A stretch of 49,072 nucleotides of DNA, from positions 1 through 49,072 of the forward strand of contig JBBQBH010000019.1 of the NCBI GenBank assembly GCA_038317345.1, in the 5' to 3' direction. Origin of the DNA: Mayfieldus sp038317345. GTDB taxonomy: Bacteria; Actinomycetota; Thermoleophilia; Solirubrobacterales; 70-9. Positions 14,693-23,180 of the stretch are shown one piece after another (positions within the stretch are counted from its first letter, which is position 1; every line of letters starts with the position of its first letter). The position numbers and the translations under genes are program-made. A model generated the notes under the pieces. The model did not search any database. It was not told the origin of the DNA and was given only the letters and a program-made list of their open reading frames with translations.

Positions 14693-16870
14693 ATGAGCAC
14701 GTTGGAACGGCTGGGCCACTTCGTGGTCCGCCGCCGCCGCTACGTGATCGCGGCCTGGGTCGGTCTGGTGATCTTCGGGATGATCGGCGCCGGGCAGGTC
14801 TCCAACCGCTGGCAGGAGAACTTCTCGATCCCCGGCTACTCCGCGTACGAGGCGAACCAGCGCGCGTTGCACAGCCTCGGCACCGGGGCCCAGGTGCCCC
14901 TTGTCGCTGTCTTCCACTCGAACGGCGACGTGACCAAGGACCGAGGGATCGCGAAGGCGATCTCCGCCGGGCAGAAGGCCGACGGCGGTTCACGCGTCAG
15001 CTCCTTCTACTCGACCGGCAGCGACGCCTACGTCTCCGGCGACCGTCACACCACCTTCGCCGAGATCTATCCCCCCGGCTTGCCGAAATTCAGCACCTCG
15101 GGCGCTATCCCCAGGGTCCGCGCGGCGCTCAAGCAGGCGGCGCCCGCGGGCGTCACCGCCCATCTGACGGGGATCGAACCGCTCAACACGGCCAGCGGCA
15201 GCGGCAACGGCCCCAGCCTCGCGGTCGAGATCCTGCTCGGCACCGTAGGCGCCCTGCTCGTGTTGCTGTTCGTCTTCGGCACCCTGCCGGCGGTCCTGAT
15301 GCCGCTGGCCGTGGCCGCCAGCTCGATCCTGACCACCTTCGGCGTCATCTGGCTGGTCACCTACGTCACCGATGTCTCGGTGATCGTCCAGTTCCTGATC
15401 GCGTTGGTGGGGCTCGGGGTGGCGATCGACTACTCGCTGCTGATGATCTTCCGCTTCCGCGAGGAGCTGGCGAAGGGAGAGGAGGGCGAGGAGGCGATCG
15501 CGGCGACGATGCGCCGCGCCGGCCGTTCGGTCGTGGTCTCAGGCTCGACCGTCGCGATCGGGCTGCTGAGCATGATCATCCTGCCGCTGCCCTTCATCCG
15601 CGCGATCGGGATCGGCGGAATGCTGATCCCGGCTGTCTCGGTGCTCGCCTCGATCACGCTTCTGCCGGCGCTGCTGTCGCTGCTCGGCGAGCGGATCAAC
15701 AAGATCCGGCTGCTGCCGAAGCGCTTCCACGCCGGCGAGTACGTGGACGAGGGCTTCTGGGGTCGCTGGGCGGGGATCGTGATCCGCCGCCCGGTGGTTA
15801 CGGCGGGGATCGGCCTGCTGATCGTCGCCGCCCTGCTGGTTCCGGCGTCGAAGCTCAACCCCGCGAATGCGCAGGCCAAGGACCTGCCGGGATCCGGCGA
15901 TGCGATCGACGGGCGCGACGCACTCACCGCGGCCCAGATCACGCCGGGAGTCCTGGAGCCCTACGTCGTCCTCGCCGAGCACGGGCCGACCCAGAAGAAT
16001 CTCAATCTCCTGGTCTCCAAGCTCGACCGAACGCCGGACGTCGCGGCCGCGGTCGCTCCGAAGGGCAGCGGTTGGCGAGGCCATGGCAACGCACTGGTCG
16101 AATCCTTCCCGAGCGTCGACGCCGAGAGCAAGATGTCCCGGGGGACGATCTCTGATCTCCAGAACGACGTCCTACCCGCCGCCCAGGCCCAAATCGACCA
16201 CTCGGTACAGCTGACGCTGGGCGGGGCGGCGCCCGAAAACCGCGACTTCGTCCACGCCGTGTACGGGAATTTCCCCTACGTCCTCGCGTTCGTCGTCGTC
16301 CTCACCTTCCTGCTGCTGGCGCGTGCCTTCCGATCATTGCTTCTGCCGCTGAAGGCGGTGCTGCTCAACCTGGTATCGCTGGCAGCCGCCTATGGAATCG
16401 TCGTCTTCATCTTTCAGGAGGGCCACGGGGCGAAGGCGATCTGGGGGGTTGAAGCCACGGGGGCGATCCAATCCTGGATCCCGCTGATGGTCTTCGCGTT
16501 TTTGTTCGGCCTCTCGATGGACTACGAGGTATTCATGCTGACCCGCATGCGGGAGGCCTACGACGAGACCGGACGCACCCCCCAAGCGATCCAGCTCGGG
16601 CTGATGCGGACGGGCAAGCTGGTGACCAGCGCGGCACTGGTGCTGATGTTCGCGTTCTTCTCGATGTCGACCGGCCCCGGAGTCGACATCAAGCAGTTCG
16701 GGATAGCCCTCGCGGCGGGGATCATCTTCGACGCCACGGTGATCCGAGCATTACTCGTGCCCTCGATCATGCGCCTGATGGGGCGCTGGAACTGGTGGCT
16801 GCCGCCCGGGCCCGCAAAGATGCTCAGAGTCGCACCGTCAGAACCGGTGCCGGAGCCGGCTGGTAACTGA
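14693..16870 (+). CDS. MMPL family (RND superfamily) transporter
   Basis: A 725-residue inner-membrane transporter with the RND topology: one N-terminal segment (YVIAAWVGLVIFGMIGAG), a large external loop, a cluster of five segments from about 175, a second external loop and a second cluster from about 520. Family motifs include VGLGVAIDYSLLMIFRFREE and, in the second half, FLFGLSMDYEVFMLTRMREA. MMPL proteins export lipids or small hydrophobic molecules using the proton gradient. ATG 14693 is chosen over an in-frame start 30 nt upstream because it matches the family's N-terminus (MSTLERLGHFVVRRR). Confidence 0.92.
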   Translation: MSTLERLGHFVVRRRRYVIAAWVGLVIFGMIGAGQVSNRWQENFSIPGYSAYEANQRALHSLGTGAQVPLVAVFHSNGDVTKDRGIAKAISAGQKADGGSRVSSFYSTGSDAYVSGDRHTTFAEIYPPGLPKFSTSGAIPRVRAALKQAAPAGVTAHLTGIEPLNTASGSGNGPSLAVEILLGTVGALLVLLFVFGTLPAVLMPLAVAASSILTTFGVIWLVTYVTDVSVIVQFLIALVGLGVAIDYSLLMIFRFREELAKGEEGEEAIAATMRRAGRSVVVSGSTVAIGLLSMIILPLPFIRAIGIGGMLIPAVSVLASITLLPALLSLLGERINKIRLLPKRFHAGEYVDEGFWGRWAGIVIRRPVVTAGIGLLIVAALLVPASKLNPANAQAKDLPGSGDAIDGRDALTAAQITPGVLEPYVVLAEHGPTQKNLNLLVSKLDRTPDVAAAVAPKGSGWRGHGNALVESFPSVDAESKMSRGTISDLQNDVLPAAQAQIDHSVQLTLGGAAPENRDFVHAVYGNFPYVLAFVVVLTFLLLARAFRSLLLPLKAVLLNLVSLAAAYGIVVFIFQEGHGAKAIWGVEATGAIQSWIPLMVFAFLFGLSMDYEVFMLTRMREAYDETGRTPQAIQLGLMRTGKLVTSAALVLMFAFFSMSTGPGVDIKQFGIALAAGIIFDATVIRALLVPSIMRLMGRWNWWLPPGPAKMLRVAPSEPVPEPAGN

Positions 16871-16895
16871 GCGCCCGGCTCAGCCGCGCCCACCC

Positions 16896-16911
16896 CTGGC
16901 TGACGAGCCAG
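16896..16911 (+). terminator. hairpin after the MMPL gene
   Basis: CTGGCT/AGCCAG, a 6-bp stem with GACG loop, 25 nt past the stop. It is short and has no T tract. A second small inverted repeat, CAATC/GATTG at 16913-16928, follows it immediately. Confidence 0.35.
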
Positions 16912-16987
16912 TCAATCCAATAAGATTGCTTACAGGCGGCCGATTCGCTGGCCTCCCACTGACCTAAGCGAACGGAGGGCTTTCCCG

Positions 16988-18166
16988 ATGCAGAACGGCA
17001 AGTTCGGAGGCCGAGAGGTCGTCATCGTCGAGGCGGTACGCACCCCGATCGGGCGCGGCCACCTGGAGAAGGGCTACTACAAGGACGTCCATCCCTCGAA
17101 TCTGCTGGCAAAGACTTATTCGGAGCTGATCGAGCGCACCGGCATCGAGGCATCCGAGGTTGAGGACGTGATCGCCGGCTGCGTGCAGCAGTTCGGTGAG
17201 CAGGGGCTGAACATCGGCCGCAACGCCTGGCTCGAGGCCGGCCTGCCGCTTGAGACGCCCGCCACCACCGTCGACCGCCAGTGCGGCTCCGCCCAGCAGG
17301 CGGTCAACTTCGGCGCCGCCCTGATCGCCTCCGGCGTGCACGACGTGACGATCGGATCGGGCGTCGAGCACATGGGTCACATCTCCTTCGCCGACAGCAT
17401 GCAGGTGATGTCCGAGCACGGCGCGGCCTTCAGCCCGGAGCTGCTCGAGCACTACAACCTCGTCCCCCAGGGGATCTCGGCGGAGATGATCGCCGACAAG
17501 TGGGAGATCCCACGCTCCGAGCTCGACGAGATCGGCCTGCGCTCGCACCAGCTCGCCGCCAAGGCGACCGAGGAAGGCCGCTTCGAGCGCGAGATCGTTC
17601 CCTTCTCGGTCAACGGCGACACCTACGTCACCGACCAGGGAATCCGGCCCGACACCAGCCTCGAGAAGCTCTCGGAGCTGAAGCCGGCCTTCAAGGAGGA
17701 CGGCAAGATCACCGCCGGCAACTCCTCCCAAATCTCCGACGGAGCCGCCGCGGTGCTGATGATGACCCGCGAGAAGGCCGACGCATTGGGGCTGGAGCCC
17801 CGCGCCCGGGTCGTCGACCAGACCACGGTCGGCGTCGATCCGGTGATCATGCTCACCGGCCCAATCCCGGCGACCGGCAAGCTGCTGGAGCGCAACGGGA
17901 TGAAGATCGACGACATCGACCTGATCGAAATAAACGAGGCGTTCGCCTCTGTCGTTGCCGCCTGGCGACGCGAGCTGGAGCCCGACATGGACCGGGTCAA
18001 CGTCAACGGCGGCGCGATCGCGCTCGGGCATCCGCTCGGGTCGACCGGCGCCCGCCTGATCACGACGCTGCTGCACGAGCTGGAGCGCTCCGACAAGGAG
18101 ATCGGTCTGGTGACGATGTGCTGCGGTGGCGGGCTCGGCACCGGCACGATCATCCAGCGCGTCTGA
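16988..18166 (+). CDS. acetyl-CoA acetyltransferase / 3-oxoacyl-CoA thiolase
   Basis: A 392-residue thiolase that cleaves 3-oxoacyl-CoA with CoA, or condenses two acetyl-CoA. The catalytic set is intact: nucleophile Cys99 in DRQCGSAQQ, INEAFA near 315, His348 in GHPLGSTGAR and Cys379 in MCCGGGLGTG. GGAGGG precedes the ATG by 8 nt. The surrounding genes (3-hydroxyacyl-CoA dehydrogenase, two acyl-CoA dehydrogenases) make a beta-oxidation-like role likely, and it could also act on 3-oxoadipyl-CoA from the aromatic pathway at the start of the window, but chain specificity is not readable. Confidence 0.93.
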   Translation: MQNGKFGGREVVIVEAVRTPIGRGHLEKGYYKDVHPSNLLAKTYSELIERTGIEASEVEDVIAGCVQQFGEQGLNIGRNAWLEAGLPLETPATTVDRQCGSAQQAVNFGAALIASGVHDVTIGSGVEHMGHISFADSMQVMSEHGAAFSPELLEHYNLVPQGISAEMIADKWEIPRSELDEIGLRSHQLAAKATEEGRFEREIVPFSVNGDTYVTDQGIRPDTSLEKLSELKPAFKEDGKITAGNSSQISDGAAAVLMMTREKADALGLEPRARVVDQTTVGVDPVIMLTGPIPATGKLLERNGMKIDDIDLIEINEAFASVVAAWRRELEPDMDRVNVNGGAIALGHPLGSTGARLITTLLHELERSDKEIGLVTMCCGGGLGTGTIIQRV

Positions 18167-18184
18167 ACCGACAGGCGCGCCCGC

Positions 18185-18190
18185 TAGAGT
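18185..18190 (+). promoter_or_regulatory. -10 box TAGAGT before lipoprotein 1
   Basis: TAGAGT followed by GCGCC, 33 nt before the ATG. The second lipoprotein has a similar TAGGGTGCCGCC, so the two paralogues share promoter sequence. Confidence 0.4.
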
Positions 18191-18223
18191 GCGCCGGCCC
18201 GATTCCCCAATCAAGGAGACCTG

Positions 18224-18724
18224 ATGCGCAGCGGTCTGATCCGGGGGCTGGCCTGCGTGGCGATTCTCACCGCGGGAATCGTTCTTGCGGCCTGTGGCAG
18301 CAGCAGCGACGGCAACTCCGGCACGACCGGGAACTCGAAGGCCGAGTTCGTGAGGAAGGCCAGCGCGATCTGTCTGAAGGGCAACGCGCACATCGGCAGG
18401 GCTGTCCATGACCTCTTGAAGGCTCAGGCTCGGCTGGCCAATCAACGAGGTGAGAGCATCGGGCCGCCGACGAGCGCGGAGGTCGCGAAGCTGGGGCAGG
18501 TCGCCATCCCCACGGTCCAGAAGGAACTCGATCAAATCCGCGCTCTGGGCCCCGCTCCCGGCGCGGAACAGAAGATCAAGGCGCTCATCGACGAGGAGCA
18601 GTCGGCGGTCAACAAGGTGAAGGCGGCTCCGACCCTGTTCGGATCGCAGTCCAAGGAGGCCCCGTTCAGGACAAGCAGGTTGGCCGCGGATTACGGCCTC
18701 AGCTTCTGCGGTCTTGGCTCCTGA
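18224..18724 (+). CDS. lipoprotein of unknown function, tandem paralogue 1
   Basis: A 166-residue lipoprotein: signal peptide VAILTAGIVLAACGSSS with the lipobox cysteine at LAAC, then a Ser/Gly/Asn linker and a helical domain. Shared with the next gene are KAEF near the domain start, AIC.KGN..I, a central AIP..Q.....I.ALG block and a C-terminal YGL..CG. The two conserved cysteines (in AIC and FCG) probably form a disulfide in the cell envelope. AAGGAGA lies before the ATG. I recognise no named family; the pair arose by duplication. Confidence 0.8.
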   Translation: MRSGLIRGLACVAILTAGIVLAACGSSSDGNSGTTGNSKAEFVRKASAICLKGNAHIGRAVHDLLKAQARLANQRGESIGPPTSAEVAKLGQVAIPTVQKELDQIRALGPAPGAEQKIKALIDEEQSAVNKVKAAPTLFGSQSKEAPFRTSRLAADYGLSFCGLGS

Positions 18725-18800
18725 GCCCGGCGAGGGTCGCAGCTCCCCATACGGCATCGGCCGCTGCGTGCGCTGTCTGCACGATGTCTCCGGCGGCCTG

Positions 18801-18806
18801 TAGGGT
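18801..18806 (+). promoter_or_regulatory. -10 box TAGGGT before lipoprotein 2
   Basis: TAGGGT followed by GCCGCC lies 31 nt before the ATG at 18838. It indicates that the second lipoprotein gene has its own promoter rather than sharing a transcript. Confidence 0.4.
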
Positions 18807-18837
18807 GCCGCCGCTGACCCACAACTAGGAGGTATCG

Positions 18838-19326
18838 ATGCGAAGCAGTCTCTACGGGGGGCTAGCGGTCGCAGCGGTTTTGACTGTGGGTCTCGTCCTC
18901 GTTGCCTGCGGAAGCAGCAACAACAGCAGCACCTCCACGACTGCTGCTCTGACCAAGGCGGAGTTCCTGAAGAAGGGCAACGCGATCTGCAAGAAGGGGA
19001 ACCAGCAGATCAACCAGGCCGCCAATCAGCAGTTCGGCACGAAGAAGCGTCCGAAGGGACCGCCGTCCAAGTCGGCACAGACGAAGTTTGCAACCGACGC
19101 GGTCATCCCTTCGATCCAGAGCCAGATCAACCAGATCAAGGCGCTAGGTGCGCCAACAGGGGATGAGGCAAAGGTGAACGCGATCGTCACAGGGGCGCAG
19201 GGAGCGCTCGACCAGGCGAAGAAGGATCCGACCGTGTTGTTGAGCAACGGGCCTGGGCCCTTCAAGCAGGTGAACAAGCTCACAAAGGCCTACGGGCTCA
19301 CGGTCTGCGGCGGAGGTGGTGGCTGA
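18838..19326 (+). CDS. lipoprotein of unknown function, tandem paralogue 2
   Basis: A 162-residue paralogue of the preceding lipoprotein with the same start (MRS.L..GLA), lipobox LVAC, low-complexity linker (SSNNSSTSTTAALT) and helical domain. Conserved blocks: TKAEFLKKGNAICKKGNQQI, AVIPSIQSQINQIKALGAP and AYGLTVCGGG. It is more basic and Gln/Asn-rich than its neighbour (NQQINQAANQQFGTKKRPKG). AGGAGG lies 7 nt before the ATG and a strong terminator hairpin follows the stop. Likely anchored to the outer face of the cytoplasmic membrane. Confidence 0.8.
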   Translation: MRSSLYGGLAVAAVLTVGLVLVACGSSNNSSTSTTAALTKAEFLKKGNAICKKGNQQINQAANQQFGTKKRPKGPPSKSAQTKFATDAVIPSIQSQINQIKALGAPTGDEAKVNAIVTGAQGALDQAKKDPTVLLSNGPGPFKQVNKLTKAYGLTVCGGGGG

Positions 19327-19350
19327 ACACCAGCCGCAAATTCATCAGAG

Positions 19351-19377
19351 CGAAGGGCGCCCAATCGGCGTCCTTCG
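19351..19377 (+). terminator. strong hairpin terminator after lipoprotein 2
   Basis: An 11-bp stem (19351-19361 with 19367-19377, one G-T pair) and a 5-nt loop CAATC, 24 nt past the stop. It is the strongest single terminator-like structure between codirectional genes in the window. Confidence 0.7.
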
Positions 19378-19461
19378 TCATTCAAGTGCCGAGCATGCGG
19401 CTCAGAGAGACGCCCGATTCCGCCCCTGGCCAGCCGGCCAATCTCTATATGCTGCCGCTCC

Positions 19462-20637
19462 GTGGACCTCTCGCTGACCCCGCAGGAAGAGTCTTTCCGC
19501 GACGAGGTTCGCAGCTGGCTCGAGGAGAACCATCCGGGGCCCGAGCCGGAGACCTTCGACGAGATAGTTCAGTTCCGTCGCGAGTGGCAGCTGAAGATGC
19601 ACGAGGCGGGATGGGCCGGGATCTCGTGGCCGAAGGAGTACGGCGGTCGCGGCGCGACGATGATCGAGCAGGCGATCTTCGTGATGGAGGCGACACTCGC
19701 TCAGACGCCGCCGCCGGCGAACGTGCTGGGGCTCGCGATGGGTGGCCCGGTCGTGATCGCACACGGCACCGAGGAGCAGAAGCAGCGGTATCTGGAACCG
19801 ATACTGACTGCCGAGGAGATCTGGTGTCAGGGGTTCTCCGAGCCTGAGTCGGGCTCCGACCTGGCGTCGCTGAAGACAAAGGCCGTGAAGGAGGGCGACG
19901 AATGGGTCGTCACCGGGCAGAAGGTCTGGACCACCTACGCGCAGTACGCGAAGTGGTGCATGCTGGTTGCCCGCACCGACCCCGATGCTCCCAAGCACCA
20001 GGGTCTGACCTACTTCCTGCTCGACATGGAGCAGGACGGGGTTCAGGTGCGGCCGTTGGTCCAGATCACCGGCGAAGGTGAGTTCAACGAGATCTTTCTC
20101 GACGGCGCCCGGATCCCGGACGAGAACGTGATCGGCGAGGTCGGCTCGGGCTGGCAGGTGGCGATCACCACGCTTATGAACGAGCGCGCAGGTCTCGCCT
20201 TCGGGGCGATCGCCCAGATCCGCAACAGCATCGACCGCCTGCTGAAGCTCGCCAACGAGACCAGGGTCAACGGCGGAACAGCGGCCGAGGACTCCTACTA
20301 TCGCCAGCGTCTGGCCCAGCTGCACATCGAGGCCGAGACGATGCGCCTCAACGCCTATCGCGGCCTCACCAAGACGATGGAGAGCGGCACGCCCGGGCCG
20401 GAGGGTTCACTCGGCAAGTGGCAGTGGGCCGACATCCACCAGGGGATCACCGAGCTGGCGATGGACATCGAGGGCCCCTACTCACCGCTCGCTCGCGGCG
20501 CCGACCACGCGGTCGCCGACGGCCATTGGCAGTACGCGTTCCTGCGCTCGCGAGCGAACTCGATCGAGGGCGGGACTACCGACATCCTCAAGAACATCAT
20601 CGCCGAGCGGGTGCTCGGGCTACCGAGGATGCGATGA
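19462..20637 (+). CDS. acyl-CoA dehydrogenase, subunit/paralogue 1
   Basis: A 391-residue FAD enzyme introducing the alpha-beta double bond in acyl-CoA. It carries the FAD/substrate block CQGFSEPESGSDLASLKTKA, VTGQKVWTTYAQYAKWCMLV, a substrate-site stretch GSGWQVAITTLMNERAG and the C-terminal SIEGGTTDILKNIIAERVLG. The GTG at 19462 lies 11 nt after a CTATAT hexamer and has no ribosome site, consistent with near-leaderless expression. It overlaps in operon with a second acyl-CoA dehydrogenase (10-nt gap), suggesting a heteromeric enzyme such as those acting on bulky or steroid-like CoA thioesters. Confidence 0.9.
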   Translation: MDLSLTPQEESFRDEVRSWLEENHPGPEPETFDEIVQFRREWQLKMHEAGWAGISWPKEYGGRGATMIEQAIFVMEATLAQTPPPANVLGLAMGGPVVIAHGTEEQKQRYLEPILTAEEIWCQGFSEPESGSDLASLKTKAVKEGDEWVVTGQKVWTTYAQYAKWCMLVARTDPDAPKHQGLTYFLLDMEQDGVQVRPLVQITGEGEFNEIFLDGARIPDENVIGEVGSGWQVAITTLMNERAGLAFGAIAQIRNSIDRLLKLANETRVNGGTAAEDSYYRQRLAQLHIEAETMRLNAYRGLTKTMESGTPGPEGSLGKWQWADIHQGITELAMDIEGPYSPLARGADHAVADGHWQYAFLRSRANSIEGGTTDILKNIIAERVLGLPRMR

Positions 20638-20647
20638 GAGGCTTGAC

Positions 20648-21776
20648 GTGTACTTCGACCTAAACGACGAGCAGCAACAGATCAAGGCGACGGCACGTGA
20701 GTTCCTCGCTTCCCGCTACAAGTCGGAACGGATCCGCGAGCTGACCGAGACCGAACTCGGCTTCGAGGAGTCCGACTGGCAGGAGATGGTCGAGCTCGGC
20801 TGGCCAGGGCTCGCCCTGCCCGAGGAGTACGGGGGCCAGGGGCTGGGGATCGTCGAGCTGGCGGCCGTCTTCGAGGAGATGGGTTATGGGCTGGCGCCCT
20901 CGCCGCTGCTCTCAAACACCGTCGCCGGGCTCGCGCTCGCGACCTGCGGCGACGAGAGCCAGAACCGAGTTCCTGGCCCCGCTGGCGGCGGGCGAGAAGC
21001 GCGGCACCGTGGCCCTGATCGACGCTGGATCGGCTGGCGCAATCGGCGAGTTCGAGATGGAGGCCCAGCCGGTCGACGGCGGGGTGACACTGAACGGAGA
21101 AAAGGTCCTGGTGAGGGACGCGGCTGCGGCTGACTTCATCCTCGTGGCCACCGCCGACGGCAAGCGCCACATCGTCGAGACCGGCCAGGACGCGGTCACG
21201 ATCGAGAGGGAGTCGTCGATCGACCTCACGCGCTTCATCTATTCGGTCGCCTTCGACCGGGTCGAGGTCGCGGCCGACCGCACCCTCCCGGCGGAGGGCC
21301 TCGATTATTACCCGGTCCTACAGCGCGTCTGCGTTGCGCTGTCCGCCGAGCTGACCGGGATCGCGCAGCGCACCATGGAGATGGCGGTCGAGTACGCCAA
21401 GGAGCGCCAGCAGTTCGGGCGCCCGATCGGCTCCTACCAGGCAGTCTCGCACCGTTGTGCGCAGATGCTGCTGGAGACCGAGGGCGCGCGCTCGGCGACC
21501 TACTACGCCGCCTGGGCGGCCGACGCCTCGCCGGAGGACCTGCCGCTGGCGGCCTCGATGGCCAAGGCATATGCCTCCGACGCCGGCTGGCGGGTCGCGA
21601 ACGCGTCGCTCCAGGTGCACGGTGGGATCGGCTTCACCTGGGAGCACGACCTGCACCTGTGGCTGAAGCGGGCCAAGGTCGACTCGGCCATGTTCGGCGA
21701 TTCGCATTGGCATCGGGAGCGGGTCGCCAACGCGATCCTCACCCAGGTCGCCGAGCGCGAGCCGGCCGCCGTCTGA
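20648..21776 (+). CDS. acyl-CoA dehydrogenase, subunit/paralogue 2, frameshifted
   Basis: About 375 residues when two frames are joined. The first frame gives YFDLNDEQQQIKATAREFLA and ALPEEYGGQGLGIVELAAVF; near 20961-20964 the frame changes from GDESQ to TEFLAPLAAGEKRGTVALID and runs to 21776 through RQQFGRPIGSYQAVSHRCAQ and LQVHGGIGFTWEHDLHLW. Removing one A restores the reading. At the place where many family members have the catalytic Glu (YEGT), this protein reads MFGDSHWHRE, so it may be the non-catalytic half of a heteromer with the preceding gene. GTG start at 20648. Confidence 0.83.
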
Positions 21777-21790
21777 GCCCCGGCAGGGGC

Positions 21791-22820
21791 ATGTCGGCCC
21801 TCGAGCGCATCTCGGTCGCCGCGATCGGAAACTCGGTCGCCGAGCTGGAATCCGAGACGAAGCTCGCCGAACGGGCCGGAATCGAGTGCACGTGGGCGCC
21901 GGAGCTGTTCCGCAGCTCGGTCACGCAGGCGGCGTTCCTGGCGGCGCGCACCGAGCGCATCGGCGTGGCCACCGGGATCGCCTGGGCCTTCACCCGCAGC
22001 CCCTTCATCCTCGCGGTGACGGCGCTGGACGTCGACGAGATCTCGGGGGGGGCGCTTCCGCCTCGGCCTCGGCGCCGGTGTGAAGCGGCTCAACGAGACC
22101 TGGCACAACGCCGACTACGGAAAGCCGGCGCCGCACCTGCGCGAGGCGATCGAGGCGACGCGGCTGATCATGCAGGGGGCCGGGGTGGGAGAGCCGATCC
22201 GCTACGAGGGCACCTACTACGACATCGACATCAAGGGCTGGATCCGGCCCCATCCGGCCCCGCGCGAGTCGGTGCCGATCTACACCGCGGCTGTGCAGTC
22301 GGGGATGTCGCGGATGGCCGGCGACGTCGCCGACGGGCTGGTCGGCCACCCGATCCAGTCGCTGCAGTGGATCGACGAGGTGGTGATCGACGGCTTCGAG
22401 ACCGGCCTACGGCGATCGGGGCGCGACCGCAAGGACTTCGACTACCTGCCGACCGTCTGCTGCGCGATCGACGACGACCAGGCAAAGGCCAACGACCTCG
22501 CCCGCCGCACGATCGCCTTCTACGCGACCGTCCGCACATACATGCCGCTGTTCGAGATGCACGGCTTCGGCGACAACGCGGCGGCGGCGCAAGACGCGTT
22601 TCGGAAGGGCGACCTGGCCGGGGTCCCGGCGGCGATCTCGGACGAGATGGTCGAGACCTACTGCGCCGCGGGACCGCTGGACAAGGTCCGCGCCCGGGTC
22701 GAGGCGACCGCGGAGCGCGCCGACGGCCTCTTCCTCACACCGCCGACCTACTTCATCGGGGCGGAGGAATTGATCGAGTACCAGCGCCGCATCATCGAGG
22801 CATTTGGACCGACGGCCTGA
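21791..22820 (+). CDS. LLM class F420-dependent oxidoreductase, frameshifted
   Basis: About 342 residues after joining frames. The luciferase-like TIM-barrel start is MSALERISVAAIGNSVAELE with ERAGIECTWAPELFRSSVTQ and RTERIGVATGIAWAFTRSP. A run of eight G at 22045-22052 shifts the frame; seven G would continue as GRFRLGLGAGVKRLNETWHN, then HLREAIEATRLIM and a C-terminus ending EALIEYQRR-like. These enzymes use reduced F420 or flavin. It lies 14 nt after the acyl-CoA dehydrogenase gene, so it is the last member of that operon. A homopolymer miscount is the most likely cause of the break. Confidence 0.83.
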
Positions 22821-22870
22821 GCTTCACTCGGCTGGCAGAGTCTCGCCTGGTGGGCAGAGGGGACGCCTAG

Positions 22871-22918
22871 GTGCCACATATCAAATGATGTGGCACGAAC
22901 TTAGCTTTATGCCATAAT
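22871..22918 (+). promoter_or_regulatory. inverted-repeat operator over the toxin-antitoxin promoter
   Basis: GTGCCACAT (22871-22879) and ATGTGGCAC (22888-22896) form a perfect 9-bp inverted repeat with 8-nt spacer. The right arm overlaps a -35 candidate GTGGCA (22890-22895); 17 bp later comes CATAAT (22913-22918) and 10 nt later the antitoxin ATG. Binding here would block RNA polymerase, as expected for autoregulation. Confidence 0.65.
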
Positions 22919-22928
22919 CGTCTCTGAG

Positions 22929-23180
22929 ATGCCAGAGGTCCGGCTTGGCAAACAGGGGCGAATCGTGATTCCTGCTTCCTTGAGGGAGGAGATGGGGCTC
23001 CAGCCCGGCGACAAGCTGAGCGCCCAAGTCGAAGAAGGCCGGCTGGTCCTCGAGCAGCGAGCCGAAGCGCTCACCCGCCTTCAGCGCCGATACCGTCATG
23101 CGTCCGGCGACCGCAGCCTTGTCGACGAGCTGATCGCGGAGCGCCGAAGCGCGGCCGCCCAAGAGGGGCGGGAGGCCTGA
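22929..23180 (+). CDS. AbrB/MazE/SpoVT-type antitoxin
   Basis: An 83-residue antitoxin. Residues 1-45 are the swapped-hairpin DNA-binding domain: MPEVRLGKQGRIVIPASLRE, EMGLQPGDKLSAQVEEGRLV. The C-terminal half is charged (RRYRHASGDRSLVDELIAER) and should wrap the toxin. Expressed from a promoter overlapped by a 9-bp inverted repeat, which it probably binds. It has no ribosome site and the -10 box is 10 nt from the ATG, so the mRNA is near-leaderless. The toxin gene follows directly. Confidence 0.87.
   Translation: MPEVRLGKQGRIVIPASLREEMGLQPGDKLSAQVEEGRLVLEQRAEALTRLQRRYRHASGDRSLVDELIAERRSAAAQEGREA

Noticed and set aside
16964..18757. 597-codon minus-strand frame opposite the thiolase
   Set aside because: Shadow frame; thiolase motifs on the plus strand are complete.
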